From contig NZ_FOKK01000007.1 in assembly GCF_900112005.1 (NCBI RefSeq), positions 186,001-250,000 of the forward strand: 64,000 nucleotides of DNA, given 5' to 3'. The notes under the pieces are model-generated. The model was given only the letters and a program-made list of their open reading frames with translations. It was not told the DNA's origin and did not search any database. Shown one piece after another: positions 46,503-54,937 of this stretch. Origin of the DNA: Algoriphagus aquimarinus. GTDB taxonomy: Bacteria; Bacteroidota; Bacteroidia; Cytophagales; Cyclobacteriaceae. How positions within the stretch are numbered: position 1 is the first letter of the stretch; each line of letters starts with the position of its first letter. Both the position numbers and the translations under genes were made by a program.

Positions 46503-47192
46503 ATGATCAAAGTAATAGCCTTTGATGCGGACGATACTCTGTGGGTCAACGAGCCATTTTTTCGCGAAGCAGAAGAGGAATTCGCGCGTTTGATGGAAGC
46601 TTTTATGCCTAGGCATAGTGTCATCAAGGAGGTTTACCAAACAGAAATAGACAATCTTGGCCGATATGGCTACGGTATCAAAGGCTTTATCCTATCCATG
46701 ATTCAGACTGCTTTACGTATTTCTGATCATAAAATCCCCGTCACCTTTATCGACAAAATATTGGAAATCGGATACGATATGATGGAAAAACCAGTAGAAA
46801 TTCTACCTGGAGTAGAAGAGGTACTCGCTGAGTTGCAGGACGATTATCGACTTGTGATGGCCACCAAGGGAGATCTGGTGGATCAAGAGAAGAAGCTAAA
46901 GAAGTCAGGTTTGGATCATTATTTCCATCATATAGAAATCATGAGTGAAAAGAAGGAAGCAGATTTCGCAAAGCTAATCCGCCATCTTGATGTCGTTCCT
47001 GAGGAATTTTTGATGATGGGAAATAGTTTGAAATCAGACGTACTTCCAGTGCTGGAACTCGGCGGACACGCGATCCATATTCCTTTTCATACGACCTGGG
47101 AGCATGAGATGATACAACATGAGGTCGAGCATGACAATTTCTACCAAGCTGAGCACATCGCTCAGGTGGTGGAAATGATAAAAGGAATGTAA
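46503..47192 (+). CDS. HAD-superfamily hydrolase
   Basis: 229 residues. Motif I is VIAFDADDTLWVNEPFF (D-x-D), motif II is LVMATKGDLVD, and motif IV is FLMMGNSLKSDVLPVLELGG. The helical cap places it with subfamily IA phosphatases. The substrate is unknown, probably a phosphosugar or nucleotide. A free-standing gene. Confidence 0.87.
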   Translation: MIKVIAFDADDTLWVNEPFFREAEEEFARLMEAFMPRHSVIKEVYQTEIDNLGRYGYGIKGFILSMIQTALRISDHKIPVTFIDKILEIGYDMMEKPVEILPGVEEVLAELQDDYRLVMATKGDLVDQEKKLKKSGLDHYFHHIEIMSEKKEADFAKLIRHLDVVPEEFLMMGNSLKSDVLPVLELGGHAIHIPFHTTWEHEMIQHEVEHDNFYQAEHIAQVVEMIKGM

Positions 47193-47220
47193 AGATATGG
47201 GAATTCGGAATTGAGGTTTC

Positions 47221-47346
47221 GGTCTCCAGTCTTCCGTCTTCCGTCTCCGGTCTCCCGTCTCCGGTCTTCCGTCTCCCGTCTCCTGTCTTCCGTCTCCGGT
47301 CTTCCGTCTCCCGTCTCCTGTCTTCCGTCTCCCGTCTCCGGTCTTT
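47221..47346. repeat. 18-copy heptamer minisatellite (xGTCTYC)
   Basis: Seventeen full units of NGTCTCC or NGTCTTC followed by GGTCTTT, in perfect 7-base register from 47221. The minus-strand frame through it gives a low-complexity RRRETED-type product that is not a gene. A shorter relative lies at 15309. Confidence 0.9.
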
Positions 47347-47347
47347 T

Positions 47348-49093
47348 TTAAATCCTCGACTGATACGTGTACAACTGATAATACCTTCCTTCCAAGGCAA
47401 TCAACTCATCGTGCTTGCCCCGCTCTACGATATTACCTTTTTCAACTACCAAAATCTGATCTGCCTGACGAATCGTACTCAATCGGTGAGCAATCACGAA
47501 GGTTGTTCTGCCTTTCATCAATTCCTTCAAACTTGCCTGAATCAAAGTCTCAGACTCTGTATCCAGATTGGAAGTAGCTTCATCAAGTATCAAAATTCTC
47601 GGGTCCGCCAAGATCGCTCTGGCAATCGCTATACGCTGCCGTTGTCCGCCGGAGAGCTTCACTCCTCTTTCTCCGATTAACGTATCCAAACCATCCTCAA
47701 ATCGATCCGTGAACTCTTGTACATGAGCTGCAACTACTGATTTCTGTAAATCCTCCTCGCTCGCATCTGGTCTTGGAAATAGAATGTTCTCTCGGATCGT
47801 CCCTTCAAACAGGAAATCATCCTGTAACACTACGCCAAGTCTAGAGCGAAATGAATCCAAAGTCACCGTCTGCAGATCGTTGCCATCTAAAGTAATTTTA
47901 CCCGAATCAGGATTCAAAAAAGTAGCAGCAAGTCCTGCTATGGTTGTTTTCCCAGAACCGGAAGTTCCTACCAAAGCAGTCACCGAACCTGCCGGTGCGT
48001 TAAAACTCACTCCTTTGATCACTTCCTTATCTTCCTCGTAGGCAAAAGACACATTGTCAAAAACTATATCTCCACGAAATTCCTTCAAAGCCAACGTTCT
48101 GGTGCGATCATCAGCCTCCAGCGGAGTATTCATGATTTCTTCTGTACGATCCAGACCTGCAAAAGCCTCGGTAAGCTGAGAGCCTATATTGGACATCTGC
48201 ACGATCGGTGCGATCATAAAACCTAAGTAAAGGGTGAAAGCAAGGAAGTCTCCAAAAGTCATATCCCCTTGCATAATCATATAGCCACCCATTCCCATAA
48301 TCCCAGCGGATGCCAAACCCAAAAGCAAAGCTCCTGCTGAAGTCACAAAACTAGTAGCGGTCAAACTTGCCTTTACATTCTGAAAAAGCTCATCTACCCC
48401 CTTAGCAAAAGTATTGATCTCCTGCTGCTCGGCATTGAAACCCTTGATTACCCGGATTCCCCCAAGTGTCTCAGTCAATCTACCAGTCACCTGCGCATTG
48501 ATTTTGCCGCGCTCACGGAATATTGGTCTGATTTTGCTAAACGCTTTCAAAGACACCAATCCAAAAACCACCACGGGAAGCAACACATAAAGCGTCATCA
48601 TCGGGCTGATGCTTATCAAAAGGAATAGGGAAATCACTGCTGTCAAGATCCCTCCTATCATTTGTGCGAAGCCTGTTCCAACCAAGTTCCGAACTCCCTC
48701 CACATCGGTCATAATTCTGGACACCAGCTCGCCCGTTTTCGCATTGTCGAAGAAGCGAATCGGGAGCTTGATAATATGTGCCTGAACCTGAGATCTTAAC
48801 TTGGAAATGAGGTTTTGAGCCTCTACGCTAAGTATCTGGGTCAATGCATAGGATGTAACCGACTGCACTACTATCGCCAAAACCACGCCTCCGATCAACC
48901 ACTTCAGCATGGTCAAATCATTGGAAGGAATCACGTCATCTATCAAGATTTTACTCGCTCCAGGCAGCACCAAACTTGCCAAGCGGGAGATCACAATCAA
49001 AAATAACCCTAAAAATAAATGCTTTCTCCTAGGCCAAATAATCGTCTTAAAGACCTGACCCATGGTCACTTTGCGCTCTGCTTTCTTAGCCAT
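47348..49093 (-). CDS. ABC exporter, fused permease and ATPase
   Basis: 581 residues. Six TM segments fill about residues 20-300. The NBD has Walker A GTSGSGKTTI, Q-loop VVLQDDFLFEG, signature LSGGQRQRIA, Walker B ILILDEATS and H-loop IAHRLSTI. MsbA/BmrA-like half-transporter that works as a homodimer to export lipids or drugs. It is convergent with the HAD gene, and its stop lies 2 bases beyond the heptamer array. Confidence 0.92.
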   Translation of the reverse strand: MAKKAERKVTMGQVFKTIIWPRRKHLFLGLFLIVISRLASLVLPGASKILIDDVIPSNDLTMLKWLIGGVVLAIVVQSVTSYALTQILSVEAQNLISKLRSQVQAHIIKLPIRFFDNAKTGELVSRIMTDVEGVRNLVGTGFAQMIGGILTAVISLFLLISISPMMTLYVLLPVVVFGLVSLKAFSKIRPIFRERGKINAQVTGRLTETLGGIRVIKGFNAEQQEINTFAKGVDELFQNVKASLTATSFVTSAGALLLGLASAGIMGMGGYMIMQGDMTFGDFLAFTLYLGFMIAPIVQMSNIGSQLTEAFAGLDRTEEIMNTPLEADDRTRTLALKEFRGDIVFDNVSFAYEEDKEVIKGVSFNAPAGSVTALVGTSGSGKTTIAGLAATFLNPDSGKITLDGNDLQTVTLDSFRSRLGVVLQDDFLFEGTIRENILFPRPDASEEDLQKSVVAAHVQEFTDRFEDGLDTLIGERGVKLSGGQRQRIAIARAILADPRILILDEATSNLDTESETLIQASLKELMKGRTTFVIAHRLSTIRQADQILVVEKGNIVERGKHDELIALEGRYYQLYTYQSRI

Positions 49094-49281
49094 GAAATAG
49101 TATGTTAAGATTTGAAAACCCCATTATGGGCATGTCAGTTCCAAAAGGGGATGAAGTTAATTTGCTCTGCAATGATACTCCTACTTAAGACAAATCGACT
49201 CAGGATGAATTTTCTAATGACAAAATATTGCGGATATTAGCCCTATAGAGATATATACGAAACTTTTTATTTTTTTCAATT

Positions 49282-50655
49282 ATGCACTCCACTACAGTAG
49301 AAATTCGGGTTGCAGGCAGGAAAATCCTGCTGAAAATGCCTAAAAACGAGGCTGACTTGGACATTGTAAGAAGTCTAAAGTATAGTCGATGGAATAAAGA
49401 AAATTACTATTGGGAAATCTCCAACCATCCTGGAAATCTTGAAAAACTCAAACGATACTTTGTAGATCGGATCACTAAATTCGATGAAGAAAGTCAGACA
49501 GAGCACACAAACTTAGATACCACTGCTTTCGTACCAAGCAGAAATCAAGTTTTCATTAGTAAAGAAAAAGGAAAACTTAAACTACAATTTCAATTTCAGG
49601 AAGAATTGATCAAAGCAATCAAATCTATTCCCTATTATCGTTGGGACACCTCCAAAAAACAATGGACAGTTCCCTTTACTCAAAAGTTCGAAGATGAACT
49701 TAAGCAGAAAGTAGCCGACTTGGAGTTGGAATTGATCTACCGCGAAGTAGAAAATGCAGGAGTGGAGAAAATACAACGATTAAACACCAAAGTATTTACA
49801 AAAACCTATCCAAAAGAATATCTCCATAAATTAGAAGAACGACGCTATAGTCCCCAGACAATCAAAACGTACACCGCATTATTAACTGAATTCATCAATT
49901 TCTTCCCAGAGCAAGATTTAGATCAACTTACAGACAAGGAAGTGACTGATTTTTCTAGGTACCTGGTCACCATACGCAAGGTATCCTCTTCCTACCAAAA
50001 CCAGGCAATCAATGCAATCAAGTTCTATTTTGAGAAGGTAAAAAGTGGTCCAAGAAAATTTTATCACATTGACAGACCTCAGCGGGAAAAGGTTCTACCA
50101 CAGGTATGTAGTGAAGAAGAAATAGTTAGTATATTCAAGTCCACAGAAAACTTAAAACATCGGACAATTTTGATGACTATATATTCAGCAGGACTACGAA
50201 TCAGTGAACTGATTAACCTAAAGATCGCCCACATTGATTCTGACCGCATGCAAATCAGGGTTTTACAATCCAAAGGCAAGAAAGATCGATACACAGTCCT
50301 TTCTCAAAAAACCTTACTAATGCTGAGAGAATATATTAGAATCTACAGGCCTCATCACTATTTGTTTGAAGGCCAGGGAAGCACTAGTCAAACGCCGCTA
50401 CCTTATAGCTCGAGAAGTATCCAATCCTTCCTGAAGGCTTCGGTAACAAAAGCGGGCATTTCCAAAAATGTAACTGCCCATACCTTGCGTCATTCTTTTG
50501 CTACGCATCTTTTAGAACACGGAACAGACTTGAGATATATTCAAAATCTACTAGGTCATGAGAGTAGCAAGACAACCGAAATCTACACTCATATTACTAC
50601 TAAGGGGTTTGATCAAATCATAAGTCCTCTGGATCAATTAAACTTAGATGACTAA
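49282..50655 (+). CDS. Tyrosine recombinase heading an attC-cassette array (integron-integrase candidate)
   Basis: 457 residues. The catalytic domain (about 275-457) has R306 (SAGLRISEL), the beta-hairpin Lys region GKKDRY, H400-x2-R403 (HTLRHSFATHLL), H426 (LLGHESSKTT) and nucleophile Y435 (EIYTHI). It ends GFDQIISPLDQL, like the SPLD tail of IntI1. The core-binding SAM-like domain is at about 178-260. The N-terminal ~150 residues hold two copies of a W-rich motif, SLKYSRWNKENYYWEIS and SIPYYRWDTSKKQWTVP, resembling the HARP domain of SMARCAL1. The IntI-specific insert before HTLRH is not obvious. It lies directly upstream of attC-separated cassettes on the same strand. Confidence 0.87.
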   Translation: MHSTTVEIRVAGRKILLKMPKNEADLDIVRSLKYSRWNKENYYWEISNHPGNLEKLKRYFVDRITKFDEESQTEHTNLDTTAFVPSRNQVFISKEKGKLKLQFQFQEELIKAIKSIPYYRWDTSKKQWTVPFTQKFEDELKQKVADLELELIYREVENAGVEKIQRLNTKVFTKTYPKEYLHKLEERRYSPQTIKTYTALLTEFINFFPEQDLDQLTDKEVTDFSRYLVTIRKVSSSYQNQAINAIKFYFEKVKSGPRKFYHIDRPQREKVLPQVCSEEEIVSIFKSTENLKHRTILMTIYSAGLRISELINLKIAHIDSDRMQIRVLQSKGKKDRYTVLSQKTLLMLREYIRIYRPHHYLFEGQGSTSQTPLPYSSRSIQSFLKASVTKAGISKNVTAHTLRHSFATHLLEHGTDLRYIQNLLGHESSKTTEIYTHITTKGFDQIISPLDQLNLDD

Positions 50656-50673
50656 AGATAATTTAAAAATACC

Positions 50674-50745
50674 CGCAACTACCTTCGCAAGGCACACCTA
50701 TTTGGATGCTTAGCGAAGGTAGTTGCGCAAACAAAAACGTTAGGC
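50674..50745 (+). other. First recombination site (attI/attC0 candidate)
   Basis: 15-bp perfect inverted repeat CGCAACTACCTTCGC (50674-50688) and GCGAAGGTAGTTGCG (50713-50727), 24-base spacer, then GTTAGGC at 50739-50745, where cassette 1 begins. It starts 19 bases after the recombinase stop. Confidence 0.65.
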
Positions 50746-50772
50746 TTTATTAAAAAAAAACAGAAAAACTAA

Positions 50773-51498
50773 ATGATTCCAACAACATTTATAAATTATT
50801 CAGCTGACACACTTGCCGAAACACAAGACGGATTAACAGGAAGTCGAATTGCCGAATACAGTGCAGCATATGCGATTGACTTCGACATCGAAATTCCTTA
50901 TCCAGAATATCCATTTCCAGCAGATTTGCCCAATAAAAGAACCGCACTTCGAGAAAATTTAAAAGCGTTTAGTCCAGAACAACAGTTTAAAATCATAAAA
51001 GAACTATCTGAACTTCCCCATTTTGAAAATAATGCAGGTGTAAAAAATTTAAGAATAAAATTAATCTCACGATATGGAGCATTAGGAGAAGGAAATGCAA
51101 AAGAAGAGATTAATGAATCTTTGGTTGAAGAGACACAGCATTGGCTCTCTGAATATCCTGAAGTTTTAAAACTTTACAATGACTGTTTAGAAAAGCACTC
51201 AAATGGAATACATCAAAGGAATTTATTGGACGACTTGAGACTTTCATTGGAAACTTTGCTAAAAACTATTCTCGAAAATGGTAAATCGTTGGAAAATCAA
51301 ATTGCGGAATTAGGCAAATTTATCAGTGAACGAAACGGTTCTAAGGAATTGAATAATATGTTTCTAAAGCTAATTGACTACTTTTCTAAGTATCAAAATA
51401 CTTATGTAAAGCATAATGACAATGTAAATGAAAATGAAGTAGAAATCATCATTGAAATGGCAAGTTCATTTATGAAATTTATAGTAAGAATAAAATAA
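50773..51498 (+). CDS. Cassette 1: HEPN-like / abortive-infection-type protein
   Basis: 241 residues, no signal peptide. The C-terminal half is helical: IHQRNLLDDLRLSLETLLKT, then ENGKSLENQIAELGKF, KYQNTYVKHNDNVNENEVE and IIIEMASSFMKFIVRIK. The pattern, with a late YVKHND, resembles HEPN-type helical domains common in abortive-infection proteins. An R-x4-6-H catalytic motif is not certain. A phage-defence or toxin role is a reasonable guess, no more. Bounded by GTTAGGC and GCCTAAC. Confidence 0.72.
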   Translation: MIPTTFINYSADTLAETQDGLTGSRIAEYSAAYAIDFDIEIPYPEYPFPADLPNKRTALRENLKAFSPEQQFKIIKELSELPHFENNAGVKNLRIKLISRYGALGEGNAKEEINESLVEETQHWLSEYPEVLKLYNDCLEKHSNGIHQRNLLDDLRLSLETLLKTILENGKSLENQIAELGKFISERNGSKELNNMFLKLIDYFSKYQNTYVKHNDNVNENEVEIIIEMASSFMKFIVRIK

Positions 51499-51502
51499 CA
51501 AA

Positions 51503-51633
51503 GCCTAACAATGTATATAAAAAATAGGCGAAACAGTAGTAAAATCAAGGCTTTTGGCTTATGTCAAAGTTCGTGCTTAACCGAAAGTTTAGTGTTTCAA
51601 AATCGCCTACTTTTCATATACTCCCCGTTGTAG
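51503..51633 (+). other. attC site of cassette 1
   Basis: R'' GCCTAAC (51503-51509) and R' GTTGTAG (51627-51633). The inner arms GTATATAAAAAATAGGCGA and TCGCCTACTTTTCATATAC pair almost fully, and the loop between them is about 70 bases. Confidence 0.75.
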
Positions 51634-51661
51634 CACATTAAAATAAAGCAAAGTGAAAAAA

Positions 51662-52135
51662 ATGAATACCTATCTGATAATTGGAACTATTGTATTAATC
51701 GGAGTAGTAATACTTTGTAGCTTTTATACCAGTCCAAAAGCAAAAAAAAGCAACATCGAAGAATCCAAAATTGAAGAAAAAGCTAGTGGAATTCAACAAG
51801 AAAAGCGGGTTTTAAAACTGACGGTAACCTCTGGTTTTGGTGGGGAAGAAAAAACTATTTCCGATAATGCAAATTCAGAGATAATTATAGAGAAAATGAA
51901 GTCAACCAACTGGAAAAAATTTCACGTTGTTCAATTAGAAGACATAAGTAGTAAAGGATTTAAAGCCTTACATGTCAGTGGGAGTTTTGAAGATGGATTG
52001 GCTTCGGGGCTGGTTACAGATGATGACCACATACTTATGACAAAATCAATAGAAACGGTTGATCAAATGATTGAAATACTTCTTGACTTTTTAAAAGGAG
52101 AAGATATTTGGCGGAATAAATATAAATACGAATAA
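51662..52135 (+). CDS. Cassette 2: hypothetical membrane-anchored protein
   Basis: 157 residues from the ATG at 51662 (a GTG at 51653 is in frame). An N-terminal TM anchor (YLIIGTIVLIGVVILCSFY) is followed by a Lys/Glu-rich linker and a soluble domain (LKLTVTSGFGGEEKTISDN, HILMTKSIETVDQMIEILL). No family recognised. Boundaries TTGTAGCAC and GTGCTACAA are exact complements, so this is a clean cassette. Confidence 0.72.
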   Translation: MNTYLIIGTIVLIGVVILCSFYTSPKAKKSNIEESKIEEKASGIQQEKRVLKLTVTSGFGGEEKTISDNANSEIIIEKMKSTNWKKFHVVQLEDISSKGFKALHVSGSFEDGLASGLVTDDDHILMTKSIETVDQMIEILLDFLKGEDIWRNKYKYE

Positions 52136-52139
52136 CGTG

Positions 52140-52191
52140 CTACAACAGAACCTAAACTGCATCAAAACGCAGTTTAGCCAAGCCGTTATGC
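52140..52191 (+). other. attC site of cassette 2 (short type)
   Basis: R'' CTACAAC, stem CTAAACTGC (52152-52160) / GCAGTTTAG (52169-52177), R' GTTATGC (52185-52191). Nearly the same as the site at 56645. Confidence 0.8.
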
Positions 52192-52221
52192 ACAATTTTA
52201 AAACGACCAACTAAATCACAA

Positions 52222-52935
52222 ATGGCTAAGACTTTTTTACAAGCAGAATGGAAAAAATTAGCAATGGCAAATTATAAGGTTGACCCTAAACTGTTACTAC
52301 CTTTTTTACCATTAAAAACAGAACTGGACTTTTGGAAAAACACTTGTTATGTTAGTCTCGTTGGTTTTATGTTCCAAGACACGAAAATAAAAGGTTTTAA
52401 AATTCCATTTCACACTGACTTTGAAGAAGTCAATCTTAGATTTTATGTCCGTTTTAAAGACAACGACAAATGGAAAAGAGGAGTTGTATTTATTAAAGAA
52501 ATTGTTCCTAAGCACGCTTTGACATTTGTTGCAAATACAGTTTATGGTGAGAATTATGAAACAATGCCAATGGCACACAACTGGACCATAGACTCGGACA
52601 AACAAGTTATTGAATACAAATGGCGAAAAAAAACAAAGTGGCACTCAATTAAAGTCCAAACAGGACTTGACTTACTTGAAATAGATGAAGGTAGCGAAGA
52701 AGAATTTATAACTGAACATTATTGGGGCTATACAAAAATTAATAACAGTAAAACATCTGAATATGGCGTTGAACATCCAAAGTGGTATGTTTATAAAACC
52801 GTTGACTATAACATAGATGTAAGCTTTGGCGACATTTATGGCCAGACTTTTAGTTTCTTAGACAATGTTAACCCGACATCAGTTTTTCTGGCTGAAGGCT
52901 CATTAATTGAGGTAAAAGACGGCAAGACAATATGA
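52222..52935 (+). CDS. Cassette 3: DUF2071 (YqjF-like) protein
   Basis: 237 residues. It matches DUF2071 strongly: LAMANYKVDPKLLLPFLP, CYVSLVGFMFQDTKIKGF, PFHTDFEEVNLRFYVRF and VFIKEIVPKHALTFVANT. The fold is acetoacetate-decarboxylase-like. The function is unknown and no enzyme activity has been firmly assigned. Bounded by TTATGCACA and TGTGCATAA. Confidence 0.88.
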   Translation: MAKTFLQAEWKKLAMANYKVDPKLLLPFLPLKTELDFWKNTCYVSLVGFMFQDTKIKGFKIPFHTDFEEVNLRFYVRFKDNDKWKRGVVFIKEIVPKHALTFVANTVYGENYETMPMAHNWTIDSDKQVIEYKWRKKTKWHSIKVQTGLDLLEIDEGSEEEFITEHYWGYTKINNSKTSEYGVEHPKWYVYKTVDYNIDVSFGDIYGQTFSFLDNVNPTSVFLAEGSLIEVKDGKTI

Positions 52936-52945
52936 GAAAAACTGT

Positions 52946-53078
52946 GCATAACAGCGGTTTGGCAAAAGTGGCGGTTCAGTGCTTCGTATGACAGTTTTGT
53001 TGGTAAACAAACAGAAGTACTTCGTTTTATCATTTATGCTGAAAATCGCCACCTTCGCCAAGCCGCAAAACGTTATAT
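52946..53078 (+). other. attC site of cassette 3
   Basis: R'' GCATAAC, L'' GCGGTTTGGC and GTGGCG pairing with CGCCAC and GCCAAGCCGC, R' GTTATAT (53072-53078). Confidence 0.75.
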
Positions 53079-53087
53079 GCAATTAGA

Positions 53088-53666
53088 ATGAATAGTGAAA
53101 TCTGGTATACTGCAAGAGAAACTTATGACTCTGACTATGAAGTGGAATTTAGTTGGAAAAAGTATATTAAATGGTCCAAATTGACACATTTATCAGAGTT
53201 GGTATCACTTGATGGAATATTAAACGGGTTGGCATTTGAGCCAGACTTTGACTCTGCAGAAGATTGGAAATATATTGTTACGGAAGAACAAATGATAACG
53301 CAGTTTTTCAACTCTTTGGATTATGTAGTTGAAAAGACGAAGGACTTGGAATATTTTAATTTATTAGCAGTCGTCAGAGAACCAAACGAAGCAAAGAGTA
53401 AATTAGATAGTGAATTTGACTTTATTGGATATGATTTGATTGAAACAGATGGTGACGTTAGTGCTTTGACAAATTGTGGTGGGTTTGACGAATCGTTTTT
53501 ACCGAAAGATTTAAATGAATTTGGACTACTAACTGAATGGGCAAAGGCTAAAAAAATTCAGACGGACTTAAGAATAAATAATCCGGAAGAACATCACGCT
53601 GATTGTTACCTCTTCGAAGTTTGGAGACATAAAATAATTGGAAGAAAAAATAAAAAAAGCATATAA
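53088..53666 (+). CDS. Cassette 4: hypothetical protein
   Basis: 192 residues, acidic, rich in Trp, Tyr and Asp, no signal peptide or TM. Visible segments include SWKKYIKWSKLTHLSELVSL, then LDYVVEKTKDLEYFNLLAVV and a C-terminal CYLFEVWRHKIIG. I do not recognise a family. The composition, with no catalytic motif, would suit an immunity-like or binding protein, but that is a guess. Boundaries TTATATGC and GCATATAA show it is a cassette. Confidence 0.7.
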   Translation: MNSEIWYTARETYDSDYEVEFSWKKYIKWSKLTHLSELVSLDGILNGLAFEPDFDSAEDWKYIVTEEQMITQFFNSLDYVVEKTKDLEYFNLLAVVREPNEAKSKLDSEFDFIGYDLIETDGDVSALTNCGGFDESFLPKDLNEFGLLTEWAKAKKIQTDLRINNPEEHHADCYLFEVWRHKIIGRKNKKSI

Positions 53667-53727
53667 CACTGTATATGAGATCATAGCACCCTTCGGGATG
53701 CTACGCTTCACATACTAACCGTGGTAT
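53661..53727 (+). other. attC site of cassette 4
   Basis: R'' ATATAAC; stem GTATATGA / TCACATAC, inner TAGCA / TGCTA around CCCTTCGGG; R' is GTGGTAT instead of GTTRRRY. The missing bases fit a deletion of TTAT from GTTATGTGGT, the start predicted from the R'' of cassette 5. Confidence 0.7.
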
Positions 53728-53732
53728 TAAAA

Positions 53733-54254
53733 ATGAGCAATATCAACCTTACAGCATCAAAAGAAACTGGTTACCTTGTAGAACGGGGTGAATCAAAACT
53801 GCTTGAGTATGTTCTGATGTACGCACTCATAGCAATTGCATTTGTTTTGGGAGTTAAGGTTTATGTGGGAGAATTCAAATATGAGACTGGTCCTACCGAA
53901 AAAACGCTTTTTATCGTCCTCTTCGTGCTTGTTCTATTATTAACCGCTTTGTCATTATATCAAATCAAATTGACCAAAAAGCTGATCTTCATTGGATATA
54001 CACATACAAAAGAAGAAGCTAGGAAAGCTCTTAGGAACTTAGCAAAAGAACAGCGTTGGAAGATTAATTATGATAATCAAGAATACTTTAAGGCATTTAC
54101 CAAATCAGGAGTGGTAGCTGGTAAGGAAATAACAATTATCTATGCTACAAATGGAGTTTATACAAATGTGAGACTAGAATACGGCTTAAGGGGACGCTTT
54201 CCCTTCACCTTTGGGAAAAGGGAAACATTGGAGCTATTGAAAAAAAGAATATAA
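53733..54254 (+). CDS. Cassette 5: hypothetical membrane protein
   Basis: 173 residues from the ATG at 53733; the GTG at 53721 lies in the attC R' box and is rejected. Two TM segments (LLEYVLMYALIAIAFVLGV and TLFIVLFVLVLLLTALSLY). A cytoplasmic C-terminal domain (TKEEARKALRNLAKEQRWK, VYTNVRLEYGLRGRFPF) follows. No known family. Next to an intron-interrupted attC. Confidence 0.72.
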   Translation: MSNINLTASKETGYLVERGESKLLEYVLMYALIAIAFVLGVKVYVGEFKYETGPTEKTLFIVLFVLVLLLTALSLYQIKLTKKLIFIGYTHTKEEARKALRNLAKEQRWKINYDNQEYFKAFTKSGVVAGKEITIIYATNGVYTNVRLEYGLRGRFPFTFGKRETLELLKKRI

Positions 54255-54330
54255 ACACCACATAATCGAGTAGACGGCCGTGAGCCATAAGCCCACGGTG
54301 CGCCTCTCACACCACCGTACGTACGGGTCT

Positions 54331-54352
54331 TCCCGATAAAATCGGGACAGGC
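54331..54352. repeat. Mini-hairpin inserted in intron domain V
   Basis: TCCCGATAAAATCGGGACAGGC lies exactly where the 24412 intron has its domain V tip (TCT|CGTATACGG). A second copy with one extra A is at 54476-54498. Confidence 0.7.
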
Positions 54353-54475
54353 TGTATACGGCGGTTCGTAAAGCAAAATGCAACGCTCTTTACACCGCTA
54401 CATCTTTCCGCTACTTTTAAGATAAGGCTACACAAAGGCTCCTTACCGAATTTTCATTTCACAAGATGTTCAGTC

Positions 54476-54498
54476 TCCCGATAAAAATCGGGACAGGC
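54476..54498. repeat. Second mini-hairpin copy in the intron
   Basis: TCCCGAT, AAAA, ATCGGGA, CAGGC. Same element as 54331-54352. Confidence 0.65.
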
Positions 54499-54937
54499 TT
54501 TCACTACTTCTGTGAGACCTCCATAGTTCTTATGGCTCGTTCCGCATAGCTACTATGACCTCTGCTGACTTCTCTTGAATGTTCTCGACAGCCAGAGATC
54601 TCCCCAGGTAAGAGCATATTCCTTCCCTCAATATCCACTGGATCTACCATCTAAGCACTTGTTGGTTACCCAACCTTTGGACGTCAGTATGCTGTGCTAC
54701 CTCATCCGACTTAAATAGCCTCAGTATCCAGCACTTCGTGCGCCCCCTTCGCACTCACGTGCTCGGGCGTATTCGTTGGAACCAAGGTTTGCAGTCTCAC
54801 TTCCTTTAGTGCATGTCTTACGACAAACCACCTTGCGACTTGCTAATGCTTCGGGGCGTTACCCCCGCACATAAGGGACTTTCACCCTCTGGTATAATTT
54901 GATATCTTCGATATCAGATGCCCATGCTGGGCACACA

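Larger units (their letters stand above)
54266..54937 (-). mobile_element. Degenerate ORF-less group II intron inside an attC site
   Basis: About 670 bases on the minus strand. The 5' end is GTGTGCCCAGCATGG and then GAGGGTGAAAGTCCC. Domain I follows with AGTCGCAAGGT and GACTGCAAACC; domain V is at 54361-54311, and the end is CGTCTACTCGA. There is no reverse transcriptase gene. Domain V is broken by a 22-base hairpin insert at its tip, so splicing is doubtful. Ends are uncertain by 1-2 bases. Its 3' end (domains V-VI) closely matches the remnant at 24412. Confidence 0.75.

Noticed and set aside
47221..47346. CRISPR array
   Set aside because: The units are 7 bases with no unique spacers, and no cas genes are present; it is a minisatellite.
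46939..47400. Minus-strand ORF with an RRRETEDRRR-type repetitive product
   Set aside because: It is only the translation of the heptamer minisatellite; the rest is antisense to the HAD gene, and its end overlaps the ABC gene's 3' end.
53721..53735. GTG start for cassette 5 at 53721
   Set aside because: This GTG is the R' box of the preceding attC site; the ATG at 53733 gives the full membrane protein.
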